A DNA stretch of 64,000 nt from Haloarcula litorea (GTDB taxonomy: Archaea > Halobacteriota > Halobacteria > Halobacteriales > Haloarculaceae): contig NZ_CP119780.1 of the NCBI RefSeq assembly GCF_029338195.1, forward strand, positions 1-64,000, read 5' to 3'. The translations under genes were made by a program, and so were the position numbers. The notes beneath the pieces were generated by a model that made no database searches, was not told the DNA's origin, and was given only the letters and a program-made list of their open reading frames with translations. This document shows positions 18,383 through 27,341 of the stretch, one piece after another. The first letter of the stretch is position 1; the number at the start of each line of letters is the position of its first letter.

Positions 18383-18408
18383 GTTCGAACTGATCGAACC
18401 AGTTTTAC
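18383..18408 (+). promoter_or_regulatory. iclR promoter: GTTCGA-N5-TCGAAC operator abutting TATA box
   Basis: The perfect inverted repeat GTTCGA-ACTGA-TCGAAC occupies 18383-18399 and abuts the TATA element agttttac at 18401-18408, about 27 bp before the iclR ATG at 18432. Binding there would block TFB/TBP, so autorepression is a natural inference. The same 17-bp architecture recurs downstream at 19272-19288 and 19477-19493. Confidence 0.6.
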
Positions 18409-18431
18409 CGCCGGCCCATCTTGGTTGGCGT

Positions 18432-19205
18432 ATGGCACAGGGAACGAACGAACAATCGGACTCGGTCCAGACCGCGCGAACGATGTTCGACGTGGTCTGT
18501 TGCATCAAGAACGGGAGCGGGATGACGCTGACCGAGATCGTGACCGAACTCGACTACGCGAAGAGCACGGTACACCGGCATCTGCGAACGCTAGAGGAAC
18601 TCGGGTACGTCGTACAACGGGACGACGGCTACCACGTCGGGCTCCGGTTCCTCGACATCGGAGTGACCGCTCGGAACAGCTACGACGGGTACAAACTCAT
18701 CCGGAACAAGGTCGAAGAGATCGCCGACGAGACCGGGGAGCGCGCGCAGTTTTTCGTCGAGGAACACGCCGAGGCGGTGTATCTCGCACGGTCGGTCGGC
18801 GAACAGGCAGTCCACACGGACCCCGGAATCGGGAGCCGGATCCCGCTCTACGCGGCCTCCGCGGGGAAGGCCATCCTGGCGGAACTCCCCGAGGACGAGC
18901 TGTTCGAAATGATCGAACGAATGGAGTTCGAACCGATGACGGAGTACACGATCACGGACCCGGACGAGCTGATGGCGGAACTGGCGGAGATCCGCGACCG
19001 GGGCTACAGCTTCAACCGCGAAGAGTCGTTACAGGGGACACACGCGGTCGGCGTCGCCATCTGCGATGAACAGGGCGAGGTCATCGGCGGGCTGAGCGTC
19101 ACCGGGCCGTCCCACCGACTGAAGGGCGAGCGGTTCACCGAGGAGCTGCCGGACCTGCTGTTGGGTGCCGCGAACGAACTCGAACTCAACATCGCTCACT
19201 CGTAG
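18432..19205 (+). CDS. IclR-family transcriptional regulator
   Basis: A 257-residue regulator with an N-terminal winged helix (LTEIVTELDYAKSTVHRHLRTLEELGYV, residues about 33-61) and a C-terminal IclR ligand domain (PLYAASAGKAILAELP, GYSFNREESLQG, GLSVTGPSHRL). Members bind small acids or sugars and repress or activate nearby catabolic genes. ATG 18432 is preferred over the longer open frame because a TATA box lies 27 bp upstream. It is divergent from the MFS/hydroxyacid dehydrogenase operon. An exact inverted repeat abuts its own TATA box, two more copies lie 3' of the gene, and one lies inside it (18902-18918). Confidence 0.92.
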   Translation: MAQGTNEQSDSVQTARTMFDVVCCIKNGSGMTLTEIVTELDYAKSTVHRHLRTLEELGYVVQRDDGYHVGLRFLDIGVTARNSYDGYKLIRNKVEEIADETGERAQFFVEEHAEAVYLARSVGEQAVHTDPGIGSRIPLYAASAGKAILAELPEDELFEMIERMEFEPMTEYTITDPDELMAELAEIRDRGYSFNREESLQGTHAVGVAICDEQGEVIGGLSVTGPSHRLKGERFTEELPDLLLGAANELELNIAHS

Positions 19206-19271
19206 CGAGCCGGACCCGCCGTCTTCCCCACCGTCCGGGGTCGCTCGCTGTCCGACGAGACCGTACGTCGA

Positions 19272-19288
19272 GTTCGAGAGCGTCGAAC
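19272..19288. promoter_or_regulatory. Operator-like inverted repeat GTTCGA-GAGCG-TCGAAC
   Basis: A perfect 6-bp inverted repeat with a 5-bp spacer lies 67 bp after the iclR stop codon. It is identical in architecture to the repeat at the iclR promoter. It is seen directly; binding by the adjacent IclR protein is inferred. Confidence 0.5.
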
Positions 19289-19476
19289 TTTGATGGTCAG
19301 GGCACTCGTCTCCCACGTCGTGCCGGTAGAGCGGCGTCTGTTCGGGTAGAGCGTCGTGTGAGGTGGCGACGCCGCGCGTCCGCAGCCGTTTCGTTCGTCG
19401 GAACCGGAGCTAAAAGTAGTGTGTTCGTCCGCCCTCAGTGACGGACTTCGCCCGGGCCGTGGTCCGGACAGCTCTT

Positions 19477-19493
19477 GTTCGACGTTGTCGAAC
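19477..19493. promoter_or_regulatory. Operator-like inverted repeat GTTCGA-CGTTG-TCGAAC
   Basis: A perfect inverted repeat, extendable to 7-bp arms with a 3-bp spacer, lies about 330 bp before the SMC-like gene start. Same architecture as the repeats at 18383 and 19272. Confidence 0.5.
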
Positions 19494-19822
19494 TATATGT
19501 CATCATCGTTTGTACACCTCGGGTACGGTCGTCACCGGTCGCGCGAGCGAACGAGCGGCGAAGCGATTCCGGGGCGGCGGGATCGGAGACTACCGGCGTC
19601 GCGCTGAGGACGACGCCCCGACGCTTCGGCGGGCACCCGGACCGGCCGGGAGCGTGTCCCGAGGGAACGCGCCGTCGCGGTCGGGGACCGTGCGGCGATC
19701 GAACCGCGCCGGTGGAGTCGAAATCACAACGGTACTTTTGTTACTCTTTCCGACCGGCGGAGGCAGAGAGTGGGTGGATAGGTACATTTATACACGCCCA
19801 GTCTGACTCTTTGGGTATACTG

Positions 19823-21772
19823 ATGTCGACTCCAACGCAAAAGTCTGCTGTCGCACACATCGACGTGGAGAACATCGGCGGGATCGCGGAGACCGCACTC
19901 GATATCCCACCCGGCGTGACCGTCCTCTCGGGCGAGAACGCGACGAACCGGACGTCGTTCCTGCAGGCGATCATGGCGGCGATGGGGAGCGACCAGGCCA
20001 CGCTCAAGGGCGACGCCGAGACCGGGCGGGCGTCCCTACGGCTCGGCGAGAGCGAGTACGAGCGGACCCTCGAACGGCAGAACGGCACGGTCGTCCTGGA
20101 CGACGGCGGCTACCTCGACGATCCGACCGTGGCCGACCTCTTCGCGTTCCTCCTCGAGACCAACGAGGCCCGGCAGGCCGTGGCCCGGGACGGGGACCTC
20201 CGGGACCTCATCATGCGACCCATCGACACCGAGTCCCTCAAGTCCGATATCGAACGGCTCGAGGCCGAGAAAGGCGAGATCAACGACCGACTCGCGACCA
20301 TCGAGTCGCGGAAGACCGACCTCCCGGACCTCGAACAACAGCGCAACGAGTACCAGTCGGAGATCGCGGAGAAACGCGAGGAGCTGGCCGAACTGGAGTC
20401 GGAGATCGACGACCACAGCCGTGGCGTCGAGGAGACCCGCCAGGAGCAGGAGGAGCTGGAGAGCAAGCTCCAGGAGCTGCGGTCGACCCGTTCGGAGATC
20501 GAGTCCGTCCGCCGGAAGATCGAGAACCAGCAGCAGTCGATCACCTCGCTCAAGCAGGAGCGCAGCGAGATCGAGGCGGAACTCGACGACCTCCCGGAGA
20601 CGCCGACGGCCGAGCAGTCCGACCTCGACGCCGAGATCCAGCAGCTCCGCGACGACCGACAGCGCCTCAACGGGGAGATCTCGGACCTCCAGAGCCTCAT
20701 CCAGTACAACGAGGAGCGCCTCGATGAGGAGGACTACCAGATGCTCGAGGAGTTCGAGACGGACGACGCCAACGGCTCGGTGACGGACGACCTGCTCTCG
20801 GACACCGACGAGATCGTGTGCTGGACGTGTGGATCGACGGTCGACCGCCAGCAGATCGAGGAGACGATCGATCGGCTCCAGGACCTCCGGAGCGAGAAGG
20901 TCACGGAACTCAACGACATCAAGGATCAGCTCGAAGACCTGAAGGCGGACAAGCGCGACATCGAGCGGCAGCGGGACCGGCGGTCGGAGCTCCAGAGCTC
21001 GCTGGCCCAGGTCGAGGACGAGCTCGACCGCCGGGGGAAACAGATCGACTCGCTCAAGGACCGCCGCGACGAGCTGACCGACGACGTCGAGGAACTCGAA
21101 GCGGAGGTGGACGCGCTCGAGTCCGAGGACTTCGGGGACATCCTCGACCTGCACAAGGAGGCCAACCAGCTCGAGTTCGAGATCGACCAGCTGGAGTCCG
21201 ACCTCGACGAGGTCACCGACGAGATCGAGACGATCGAGGAGATGCTCGACGAGGCGGACGACCTCCGAGCGGAACGCGACCGGCTGGCCGACGAACTGAC
21301 CGAGAAGCGGACCAAGATCGACCAGATCGAGGCCGACGCCGTCGAGCGGTTCAACGATCACGTGGACACGATCCTGGAGATGCTCGACTACGAGAACCTC
21401 GATCGCATCTGGATCGAGCGGCTGGAGAAGACGGTTCGAGAGGGGCGACAGAAGGTCCAACAGACCGCCTTCGAGATCCACGTGGTCCGGACGACGGAGA
21501 ACGGGGCGGCCTACGAGGACACCATCGACCACCTCAGCGAGAGCGAACGGGAGGTGACGGGACTCGTGTTCGCGCTGGCCGGGTATCTGGTCCACGACCT
21601 GCACGAGGAGGTCCCCTTCATGCTGTTGGACTCGCTGGAGGCGATCGACTCCGACCGGATCGCCACCCTCGTAGGGTACTTCGCCGATCACGTCGACTAC
21701 CTCGTCGTCGCGCTCCTCGAGGAGGACGCCGCGGCCCTGCCCGGGGAGTACAACTACGTCACCGATATCTGA
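19823..21772 (+). CDS. sph3: Archaea-specific SMC-related protein (Sph3-like)
   Basis: The 649-residue protein is an SMC/Rad50-type coiled-coil ATPase found in haloarchaea, encoded next to RdfA. The N-terminal head holds the nucleotide loop GENATNRTS (Arg in place of the usual Lys, as I recall for this group). Two long heptad-rich coiled coils (about residues 125-320 and 340-510) flank a zinc-hook-like CWTCG near residue 334. The C-terminal head carries the signature LSESER and Walker B FMLLDSLEAID. ATG 19823 follows a TATA element (catttatac) about 35 bp upstream. In Haloferax the homologous pair is implicated in cell shape; gene symbol and role are transferred from that knowledge. Confidence 0.8.
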   Translation: MSTPTQKSAVAHIDVENIGGIAETALDIPPGVTVLSGENATNRTSFLQAIMAAMGSDQATLKGDAETGRASLRLGESEYERTLERQNGTVVLDDGGYLDDPTVADLFAFLLETNEARQAVARDGDLRDLIMRPIDTESLKSDIERLEAEKGEINDRLATIESRKTDLPDLEQQRNEYQSEIAEKREELAELESEIDDHSRGVEETRQEQEELESKLQELRSTRSEIESVRRKIENQQQSITSLKQERSEIEAELDDLPETPTAEQSDLDAEIQQLRDDRQRLNGEISDLQSLIQYNEERLDEEDYQMLEEFETDDANGSVTDDLLSDTDEIVCWTCGSTVDRQQIEETIDRLQDLRSEKVTELNDIKDQLEDLKADKRDIERQRDRRSELQSSLAQVEDELDRRGKQIDSLKDRRDELTDDVEELEAEVDALESEDFGDILDLHKEANQLEFEIDQLESDLDEVTDEIETIEEMLDEADDLRAERDRLADELTEKRTKIDQIEADAVERFNDHVDTILEMLDYENLDRIWIERLEKTVREGRQKVQQTAFEIHVVRTTENGAAYEDTIDHLSESEREVTGLVFALAGYLVHDLHEEVPFMLLDSLEAIDSDRIATLVGYFADHVDYLVVALLEEDAAALPGEYNYVTDI

Positions 21773-21798
21773 GACCCCCACAACGAGAGATCACAACA

Positions 21799-22416
21799 AT
21801 GTCACAGGGAGAATCCGACCGCCGGTCGAACAAGGTGGCGAGGCTCATCGACGAGTACGAACTGGAGGGGCTCGGGACGGAACTGGAGGCGCGCTGGACC
21901 GACGACGGCGAGGACCGGATGAGCCTCCGCGACCTCGCGGAGTACTTCAACAAGCGGCTCCTGGAGACGGAGCTCATCGAGGCCGGGATGAGTGCGCTCG
22001 ACAGCGAGGTCGACACCACGTACCGGCAACTGACCGACGACGACGTCAGCACGGGCGTCCGCACCGAGACGCGGTCGCGCCTCGAGCAGAACGGGATCGA
22101 CGTCGACGCGCTCGAATCGAACTTCGTCACCTACCAGGCGATCCGGTCGTACCTCCAGAACGTTCGGGGGGCCTCCTACGAGGGGCCGTCCGACGCGGAG
22201 AAGGTCGAGACCGACCAGCAGAGCATCCAGCGGTTGCTGACGCGGACACACACCGTCATCGACCAGCGGGTCGAGGCGCTCCGGGACACGGACCGGCTCG
22301 CGCTCGACGACTTCGAGGTGTTCGTGGACGCACAGGTCCTCTGTCAGGCCTGCGGGACCCAACACTCCATCACCGACCTGCTGGAGCAGGGCGGGTGCGA
22401 GTGCCAGCAGTCCTGA
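21799..22416 (+). CDS. rdfA: Rod-determining factor RdfA homologue
   Basis: A 205-residue protein that begins 26 bp after the SMC-like stop and is surely co-transcribed with it. It matches the haloarchaeal rod-determining factor family by its N-terminus (NKVARLIDEYELEGLGTELEARW), the DRMSLRDLAEYFNKRLLE segment, and a C-terminal zinc-binding cluster (CQACGTQHSI followed by CECQQS). RdfA is needed for rod formation in Haloferax volcanii. How it acts is not known, and partnership with the SMC-like protein is inferred from conserved neighbourhood. No frame problems are seen. Confidence 0.82.
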   Translation: MSQGESDRRSNKVARLIDEYELEGLGTELEARWTDDGEDRMSLRDLAEYFNKRLLETELIEAGMSALDSEVDTTYRQLTDDDVSTGVRTETRSRLEQNGIDVDALESNFVTYQAIRSYLQNVRGASYEGPSDAEKVETDQQSIQRLLTRTHTVIDQRVEALRDTDRLALDDFEVFVDAQVLCQACGTQHSITDLLEQGGCECQQS

Positions 22417-22613
22417 CCCGGAGGCCCCACCGCGTGTCGCCTCGCGCGTGACCACCGACGGGGAGTCGGCACGACGAGAGCGGCGTCACAGAACGAGCGA
22501 GACCGCGGCTCGCGAGTCTCCGCCATCGTCGGACACACTGTGGGCCGAGCGCGTCGTCTCTCGGCCGCCGGCCCGCCGACGGTCGACACCGTGCCGAACG
22601 GATCGTCGTCTAC

Positions 22614-22633
22614 TAACACGAGTACGCCTGTTA
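22614..22633. promoter_or_regulatory. Operator-like repeat TAACA-N10-TGTTA (copy 1)
   Basis: The arms TAACA and TGTTA flank a 10-bp spacer, CGAGTACGCC. A second copy with the same arms and spacer start CGAGTA lies at 51948-51967. The rest of the flanking DNA is not similar, so the match is a short conserved element, not a duplication. Confidence 0.5.
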
Positions 22634-23052
22634 TTTGTTCGGCAGTCCGGGGTACCTCAGAGACGCGACCCGCAGTTCGGGGTCGCCGGACCCACGATAC
22701 CCGTACCGTGTCGCGGGGGAGAGGCCCTCGTCCGATCATACCGGATAGATTCTCCCGGTGGCTCACTCGCGGCTGTCGCAGTGGCGATTGGTCGACCGCC
22801 TGTGGAGTGGGGGTGGTCGGAACGCACATCCCGGGAACCGTCTCGCGAAGTGGACCGAACGAGCCGTGAGTCACGCGGCGAACCGCAGCACTCGCCGGCG
22901 ACCGTCCGAACGACGGCTGCTCCGTGACCGGCGCGGCCGCTGGACTCCGTCGCCGGTCCCGTTCCGGTTCGGGATTCCGGGAGTACGTCTTCCGATATCG
23001 TCGGACGAGTTTCCGCCCCTCGGCGTGATCGTGTGACACCACGGCGAACACA

Positions 23053-23064
23053 CACGTTTACGTG
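23053..23064 (+). promoter_or_regulatory. Inverted repeat CACGT-TT-ACGTG over the SDR TATA region
   Basis: The 12-bp element is centred about 27 bp before the ATG at 23087, so it overlaps the expected TATA position. It is a candidate operator of the rhamnose-type cluster. Confidence 0.4.
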
Positions 23065-23086
23065 AGTTCCCCACCCAGGCAGTGAT

Positions 23087-23908
23087 ATGTCCACTCGGGA
23101 GAGCCCCGACCGGGATGTACAGTCCGACTCGCGCCTGACCGACCGACACGTCGTCGTCACCGGTGCCGCCCAGGGGATCGGCCGGGGGATCGCCGTCCGC
23201 TGTGCGCGGGCGGGAGCCGACGTCTCCGTCTTCGACGTCGACACCGAGACCGCCGCCGAGACGGCGTCGCTGGTGCGCGAGACCGGGAGCGAGGCGATCG
23301 TCGTCGAGGTCGACGTGGCCGACGGCGACTCCGTCGACGACGGGGTCGAGACCGCGGTCGACGAACTCGGCCCCGTCCACGGCGTCGTCAACAACGCCGG
23401 CGTCCAGCGTTCGGTCCCGCTGTTGGAGACCACCGAGGCCGAGTGGGACCGCCACTTCGCGGTCAACGCGAAGGGGCCGTTCCTCGTCTCGAAGCGAGTC
23501 GCGACCCAGATGATCGACGACGGGATCGAGGGGAGCATCGTCAACGTCTCGTCGGTCGGGGCCGAGCGGCCGTTCCGCGGCCAGGGCGCGTACGGTGCGT
23601 CCAAGGCCTCGGTGCTCGCGCTGACGACGGTACTGGCGAAGGAACTCAGCGACCACGGGATCACGGCAAACGCCATCAAACCGGGGACCGTCCGGACGCC
23701 GATGGTCGACGAGTGGCTCGAAGAGCGGGCCGAACAGCAGGACACGACACCCGAAGAAGTGCTGTCGGACTCGCTGGACACGCACATCCTCGACCGGGCC
23801 GCACAGCCGGTCGAGATCGGCCATATGGTGGTCCTGTTGCTCTCGGCCGAGGGCGAGTGGATCACGGGCGAGTCGATCGCGGTCGACGGCGGCTACCTGA
23901 AGGCCTGA
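23087..23908 (+). CDS. SDR-family sugar or sugar-acid dehydrogenase
   Basis: A 273-residue classical short-chain dehydrogenase with a full active site: TGAAQGIG cofactor loop (residues about 26-33), NNAG (about 102-105), catalytic Ser in NVSSVG and Tyr-x-x-x-Lys in YGASKAS. The C-terminal GESIAVDGGYL is typical. It converges tail to tail with the L-rhamnose mutarotase gene, one base between stops. In haloarchaeal rhamnose oxidation, SDR enzymes serve both as rhamnose dehydrogenase and as 2-keto-3-deoxy-rhamnonate dehydrogenase; either is possible here. ATG 23087 has a TATA-like cgtttacg 27 bp upstream. Confidence 0.87.
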   Translation: MSTRESPDRDVQSDSRLTDRHVVVTGAAQGIGRGIAVRCARAGADVSVFDVDTETAAETASLVRETGSEAIVVEVDVADGDSVDDGVETAVDELGPVHGVVNNAGVQRSVPLLETTEAEWDRHFAVNAKGPFLVSKRVATQMIDDGIEGSIVNVSSVGAERPFRGQGAYGASKASVLALTTVLAKELSDHGITANAIKPGTVRTPMVDEWLEERAEQQDTTPEEVLSDSLDTHILDRAAQPVEIGHMVVLLLSAEGEWITGESIAVDGGYLKA

Positions 23909-23909
23909 C

Positions 23910-24212
23910 TCAGACCATCCGGTACACTTCGTCCATCCACGGGTCGTCCTCGTCGACGAGGATGGGGTCCATCACCTCGTCCCAGTCCGCCTGCGCGTCG
24001 CTCTCGGCCATCACGTCCTTGATCGCCGCGGGATCCTCGACCGCCAGATAGCCGAAGACGTGGCCGTCCTTCTCGAAGACGCTGTAGGTCTCGATGCCGG
24101 CGTCGGAGTCGAGGTAGGCCTCCTCCAGCGCCGTCGGGACGTCTTCGTGTTCCTCGCGGTACGCCTCGCGCTGTCCCTCCTTGATCCGGAGGTGGAACGC
24201 TATCCGTTGCAT
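23910..24212 (-). CDS. rhaM: L-rhamnose mutarotase family protein (RhaM/DUF718)
   Basis: A 100-residue single-domain protein of the RhaM family, which interconverts the alpha and beta anomers of L-rhamnose or related deoxy-sugars before oxidation. The N-terminus RIAFHLRIKEGQREAYREEHEDVP carries the conserved His near residue 22. The middle has IETYSVFEKDGHVFGYLAVE, and the C-terminus DEVMDPIL, with Trp and Met residues near the active-site cleft. I use ATG 24212, not the GTG 9 bp upstream. It faces the SDR tail to tail and is divergent from the lactonase. A second, more diverged paralogue is at 43495-43839. Confidence 0.85.
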   Translation of the reverse strand: MQRIAFHLRIKEGQREAYREEHEDVPTALEEAYLDSDAGIETYSVFEKDGHVFGYLAVEDPAAIKDVMAESDAQADWDEVMDPILVDEDDPWMDEVYRMV

Positions 24213-24291
24213 ACGTGCCACCCGTTCACGCTCGGTCGGCTTCAGTCTTCCTCAGGTAACTTTTACTATCGGCACCGACGACACTGGTGGT

Positions 24292-25160
24292 ATGCTCGAC
24301 ACGCACACCCACGCGTGGGGACCGGCGAGCGAGACACACCCTGGGTGAACGGCCCGATCCTGGACCTCGTCGACTCCTTCGACGTCCACACCGTCTACAC
24401 GGCGGACCGACTGCTGGCCGATATGGACCGCAACGGCGTCGACGAGGCCGTCGTCGTCGGCTACCCGATCTGTGACTGGACGGACAACTGGTACACGCTG
24501 GAGGCGGTCGAGGAACACGACCGGCTGTACGGGGTCGTGATGCTCGATCCGTTCGCCGACGACGCGGCCGAACGGCTCCGCCGCTGTATGGAAACCGACG
24601 GCGTCGTCGGCTTCCGTCTCGGTGCCGCCTGTCCGTACGACCGGATGTGGGAGACGTTCGACCCGAGCGTGACGTGGCTCCGCGACGCCGTCGAGGAGAC
24701 CGAGTTCTGGGCGGCCGCCGTCGAGACCGACGCCGCCGTCCAGATCCTCTGTGACCACGGCCAGCTCGACCAGGCGCTCGAACTGGTCGAGACCTACCCG
24801 GACCTGTCGTACCTGTTCGACCACTTCGCCCACGCCGGGCCGGAGACGCCGACCGACGAGGGGACCTTCGCGCAGTTCGCGGACCTGGCGGAGTACGAGA
24901 CGGTCGCCGTCAAGGTCTCTGAGGTCGTCCACATGTCGGACGCGGCGTTCCCGTACGCCGGCGTGCACGACCACGTCCGCTGGTACGTCGAGACGTTCGG
25001 CCGCGAGCGCGTGATCTGGGGCTCGGACTACCCGAACGTCAGCGACGAGGCCACCTATGCCGAGGCGTGCAACTGGCTCAGACAGGTCGAGGGCCTCTCG
25101 CAGAGGGATCGGGAGTGGCTCACCGGGAGGGCGTTCCGGGAGCACGTCGGGCTGAACTGA
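24292..25160 (+). CDS. Amidohydrolase-family lactonase, COG3618 type (one apparent frameshift at 24339-24341)
   Basis: A ~289-residue TIM-barrel metal-dependent hydrolase of the group that contains L-fucono- and L-rhamnono-lactonases. The N-terminal metal motif is HTHAW, with later VQILCDHGQ, YLFDHFAH and the C-terminal VIWGSDYPNVSDEATY carrying the metal Asp. In the annotated strand the frame stops after THPG at codon 19: a CCC run (24339-24341) is one base short, and restoring it reads ETHPWVNGPILDLVD. With the RhaM gene divergent at its 5' side it probably opens an aldonolactone. A paralogue lies at 59678-60547. Confidence 0.82.
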
Positions 25161-27339
25161 CTACGGGGCCAGCAGTTCGACCGGGTGACGCGGCCGGCGC
25201 TCCAGCAGGGCGTCGATCTGTTCCAGACAGGAGGTGCCGCTGGCGACCACCTCGCGGTCGGCGACGCCGTCGGCCCGGAACTGGTCGCGGAGGCGGCTCC
25301 CCACGTCCATACTGACCTCGTAGTAGTCGGACTTGTACCCGAAGCTGCCGGCCATCCCGCAGCACTCGGTCTCGGAGGTGACGACGTCGTAGCCGCAGTC
25401 CTCCAGGACGGCGACGGTGTGGGCCTCCAGCCCGAGCGTCCGCTGCTGGCAGTGGCTGTGGTAAGCGAGTCCGTCGCCGTCGGCGGTCGCCAGCGCCTCC
25501 GCCTCGGCACCGTTGTCAAGGAGCCCGTAGACGTACTCAAGGACCTCGTAGCTGTTCTCGGCGAGCGCGGCGAACGCCTCGCCGTCGACGAGCTTCTCGT
25601 ACTCGCGCTGGAACATCGCGTGGTCGCTGGGCTCGACGACCACCACGTCGCGGCCATCCTCGACGTGGGGTCGGAGCGCCTCGGTCACGCGCTCGGCGTG
25701 GTCGGTCGCCGTCGCGACCATCCCCTGTGACAGCGGCGCGCGCCCGCTGGAGGGCGTCGGGGACGACCACGTCGACCCCGAGCGCTTCGAGGACGCGCAC
25801 GGCCGCCTTCCCGCGCTCGACCTGGACGTGGTTGGTGTAGAGGTCCGGGTAGAGGACGGCCTCGCGCTCGGGGTCGTCGACCGGCGACTCGCGACCGTCG
25901 GCCCACGCGACGAACGTCTCGCGCTCGAATGTCGGGAGGTCCCGTCGCGGGTCGACCCCCAGGACTCGTGCCATCGCCTGCCGGGCGACCCCCGTGTCGG
26001 CCAGCCAGTTCGACAGCGGTGCCGTCGCGCTGCCGAGCTTCGCGACGGTCGCGAAGTTGCCGAAGAAGCGCTTCTGGAGCGGCGCGCCCCCGTCCTCCTC
26101 GTCGGGGGTCAGGCCCTCGACGAGCCAGTCGAGTTCGGTGGTCCCCTCGCGGTTGATGCGGTCCCGGACGACCGTGTTGATCCACGGGATGTCGATCCCG
26201 ACCGGACAGGCGTTGACACACCGCGAACAGCCCGTACAGAGGTCGTTGAACTCCGCGGCCGTCTCCAGCCCCTCGATGCCGGCCTCCCAGCCGGTCGCGA
26301 TGCCGCCGGAGTAGGTCTCCCCGCCGAAGGCGTGGCCGCCGACGCTCTGGAAGTTCGCACAGGAGTTCGAGCAGGCCGAGCAGCGGATGCAGTACAGCGT
26401 CTCCCGGAGCTGGTCGTCCTCGCGCATCGCCAGCCGGCCGTTGTCGATGAGCACGAGGTGGAAGTCGCGGTCGCTGTCGAACTCCGAGAGGGGCGTCTCG
26501 TCGTCCTGGAAGTCCACGACCGGGGTGTCGACCGGCGGGGTCAGCAGCGAGACGTAGGAGGTGATGTCCTGGCCCGTGCCCGACCGGCCGATCAGTTCCA
26601 CGAAGGGTGCGAAGTCCGCGACGCTGGGGACGATCTTCTCGACGCCGGCGACGGCGACGTGGGTGTCCGTCGCCGCGACCGTCTTGCGGGCGTTGCCCTC
26701 GCTCGTGACCAGCGCCATCGTCCCGGTCTCGGCCGCCAGGAAGTTCGCGCCGGTGATCCCCACCTCGGCGTCGACGATCTGCTCGCCGAGCTTCTCGCGA
26801 GCGAAGCGGGTCAGCTCCTCGGCGGTCTCCGGCGGTTCGTCGGGGTCGAACCGGTCGTTGAACAGTTCCGCGATCCCCTCGCGGGACTTGTGGATCGCCG
26901 GCGCGACGATGTGGGAGGGCGCTTCGTCGGCCAGTTGCAGGACCCACTCGCCGAGGTCCGTCTCGACGACGTCGACACCGTCCGCTTCGAGCGCCTCGTT
27001 GACCTCGATCTCCTCGCTGGTCATCGACTTGCTCTTGACGACGCGGTCGGCGTCCCGGTCGGCGGCGACCGCCCGGATGTAGTCGTTGGCGTCCGCCGCG
27101 TCGTCGGCGACGTAGACGGTCCCGCCGTTATCCTCGACGGCCGCGGTCAGCTCGTCGAGCAGGTCGGGCAGCCGTTCGATGGCGTCCGCCTTGATCGCGC
27201 GGGCCCGGTCTTTCAGCTCCTCATAGTCCTCGAGGTCGGCCACGGAGTCGTACCGGCCCTCGTTGAACGCCTGGGTGTTCTGCGCGATCGCCGCCCCCTC
27301 GGTCCGCATTATCTCGCGGAGCTCGTCGGCCTTGGACAT
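25161..27339 (-). CDS. LutB/LutA-like lactate oxidation protein: LUD + 4Fe-4S + CCG fusion (one apparent frameshift at 25736-25742)
   Basis: Rejoined, a ~726-residue protein that fuses the LutB type (LUD domain, residues about 60-310, then two 4Fe-4S motifs, CIRCSACSNSC and CTGCSRCVNACP) to a LutA/GlpC-type cysteine-rich region (HSHCQQRTLG and ETECCGMAGSFGYK). Lut proteins oxidise L-lactate to pyruvate and pass electrons to the respiratory chain. The first CCG repeat is degenerate: its usual cysteines are replaced around RARAPLSQG, where the frame also breaks in a GCGCGCG run (25736-25742) needing one more GC. It starts 2 bp after the LutC-like gene. It would dispose of lactate released by a diketo-acid hydrolase. 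Confidence 0.85.
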
Positions 27340-27341
27340 CC

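Larger units (their letters stand above)
19206..19822 (+). other. 617-bp gene-free region upstream of the SMC-like gene with two operator-like repeats
   Basis: No convincing gene is visible. Two exact copies of GTTCGA-N5-TCGAAC lie here: 19272-19288 (spacer GAGCG) and 19477-19493 (spacer CGTTG, the arms extending to GTTCGAC/GTCGAAC). A TATA element, catttatac, lies near 19785-19793, about 30-38 bp before the SMC-like start, with a further gggtatac at 19814-19821. The region is unusually long for this tightly packed island and probably carries regulation for the downstream pair. Confidence 0.55.
22417..23086 (+). other. 670-bp gene-free region with an operator-like repeat and SDR promoter
   Basis: Reading both strands I find no gene I can support; the open frames here lack haloarchaeal amino-acid bias. 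The region holds the inverted repeat TAACA-N10-TGTTA at 22614-22633, whose spacer begins CGAGTA, and it shares TAACACGAGTA with 51948-51958. At its right end lies CACGT-TT-ACGTG (23053-23064), overlapping a TATA-like cgtttacg about 27 bp before the SDR start at 23087. Confidence 0.5.

Noticed and set aside
16115-19069. A very long open frame on the strand opposite the 2-hydroxyacid dehydrogenase and MFS genes
   Set aside because: It is antisense to well-recognised genes, is rich in Arg/Gly/Pro unlike haloarchaeal proteins, and matches no family. Long antisense frames are common in G+C-rich DNA.
19438-19806. Short plus-strand frames in the region before the SMC-like gene
   Set aside because: They are Arg-rich, overlap the operator-like repeats and promoter, and continue out of frame with nothing known.
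22657-23865. Minus-strand Ser/Thr/Arg-rich frame covering the gene-free region and the SDR
   Set aside because: It runs antisense through the complete SDR and shows no recognisable domain, so it does not explain the gene-free region.
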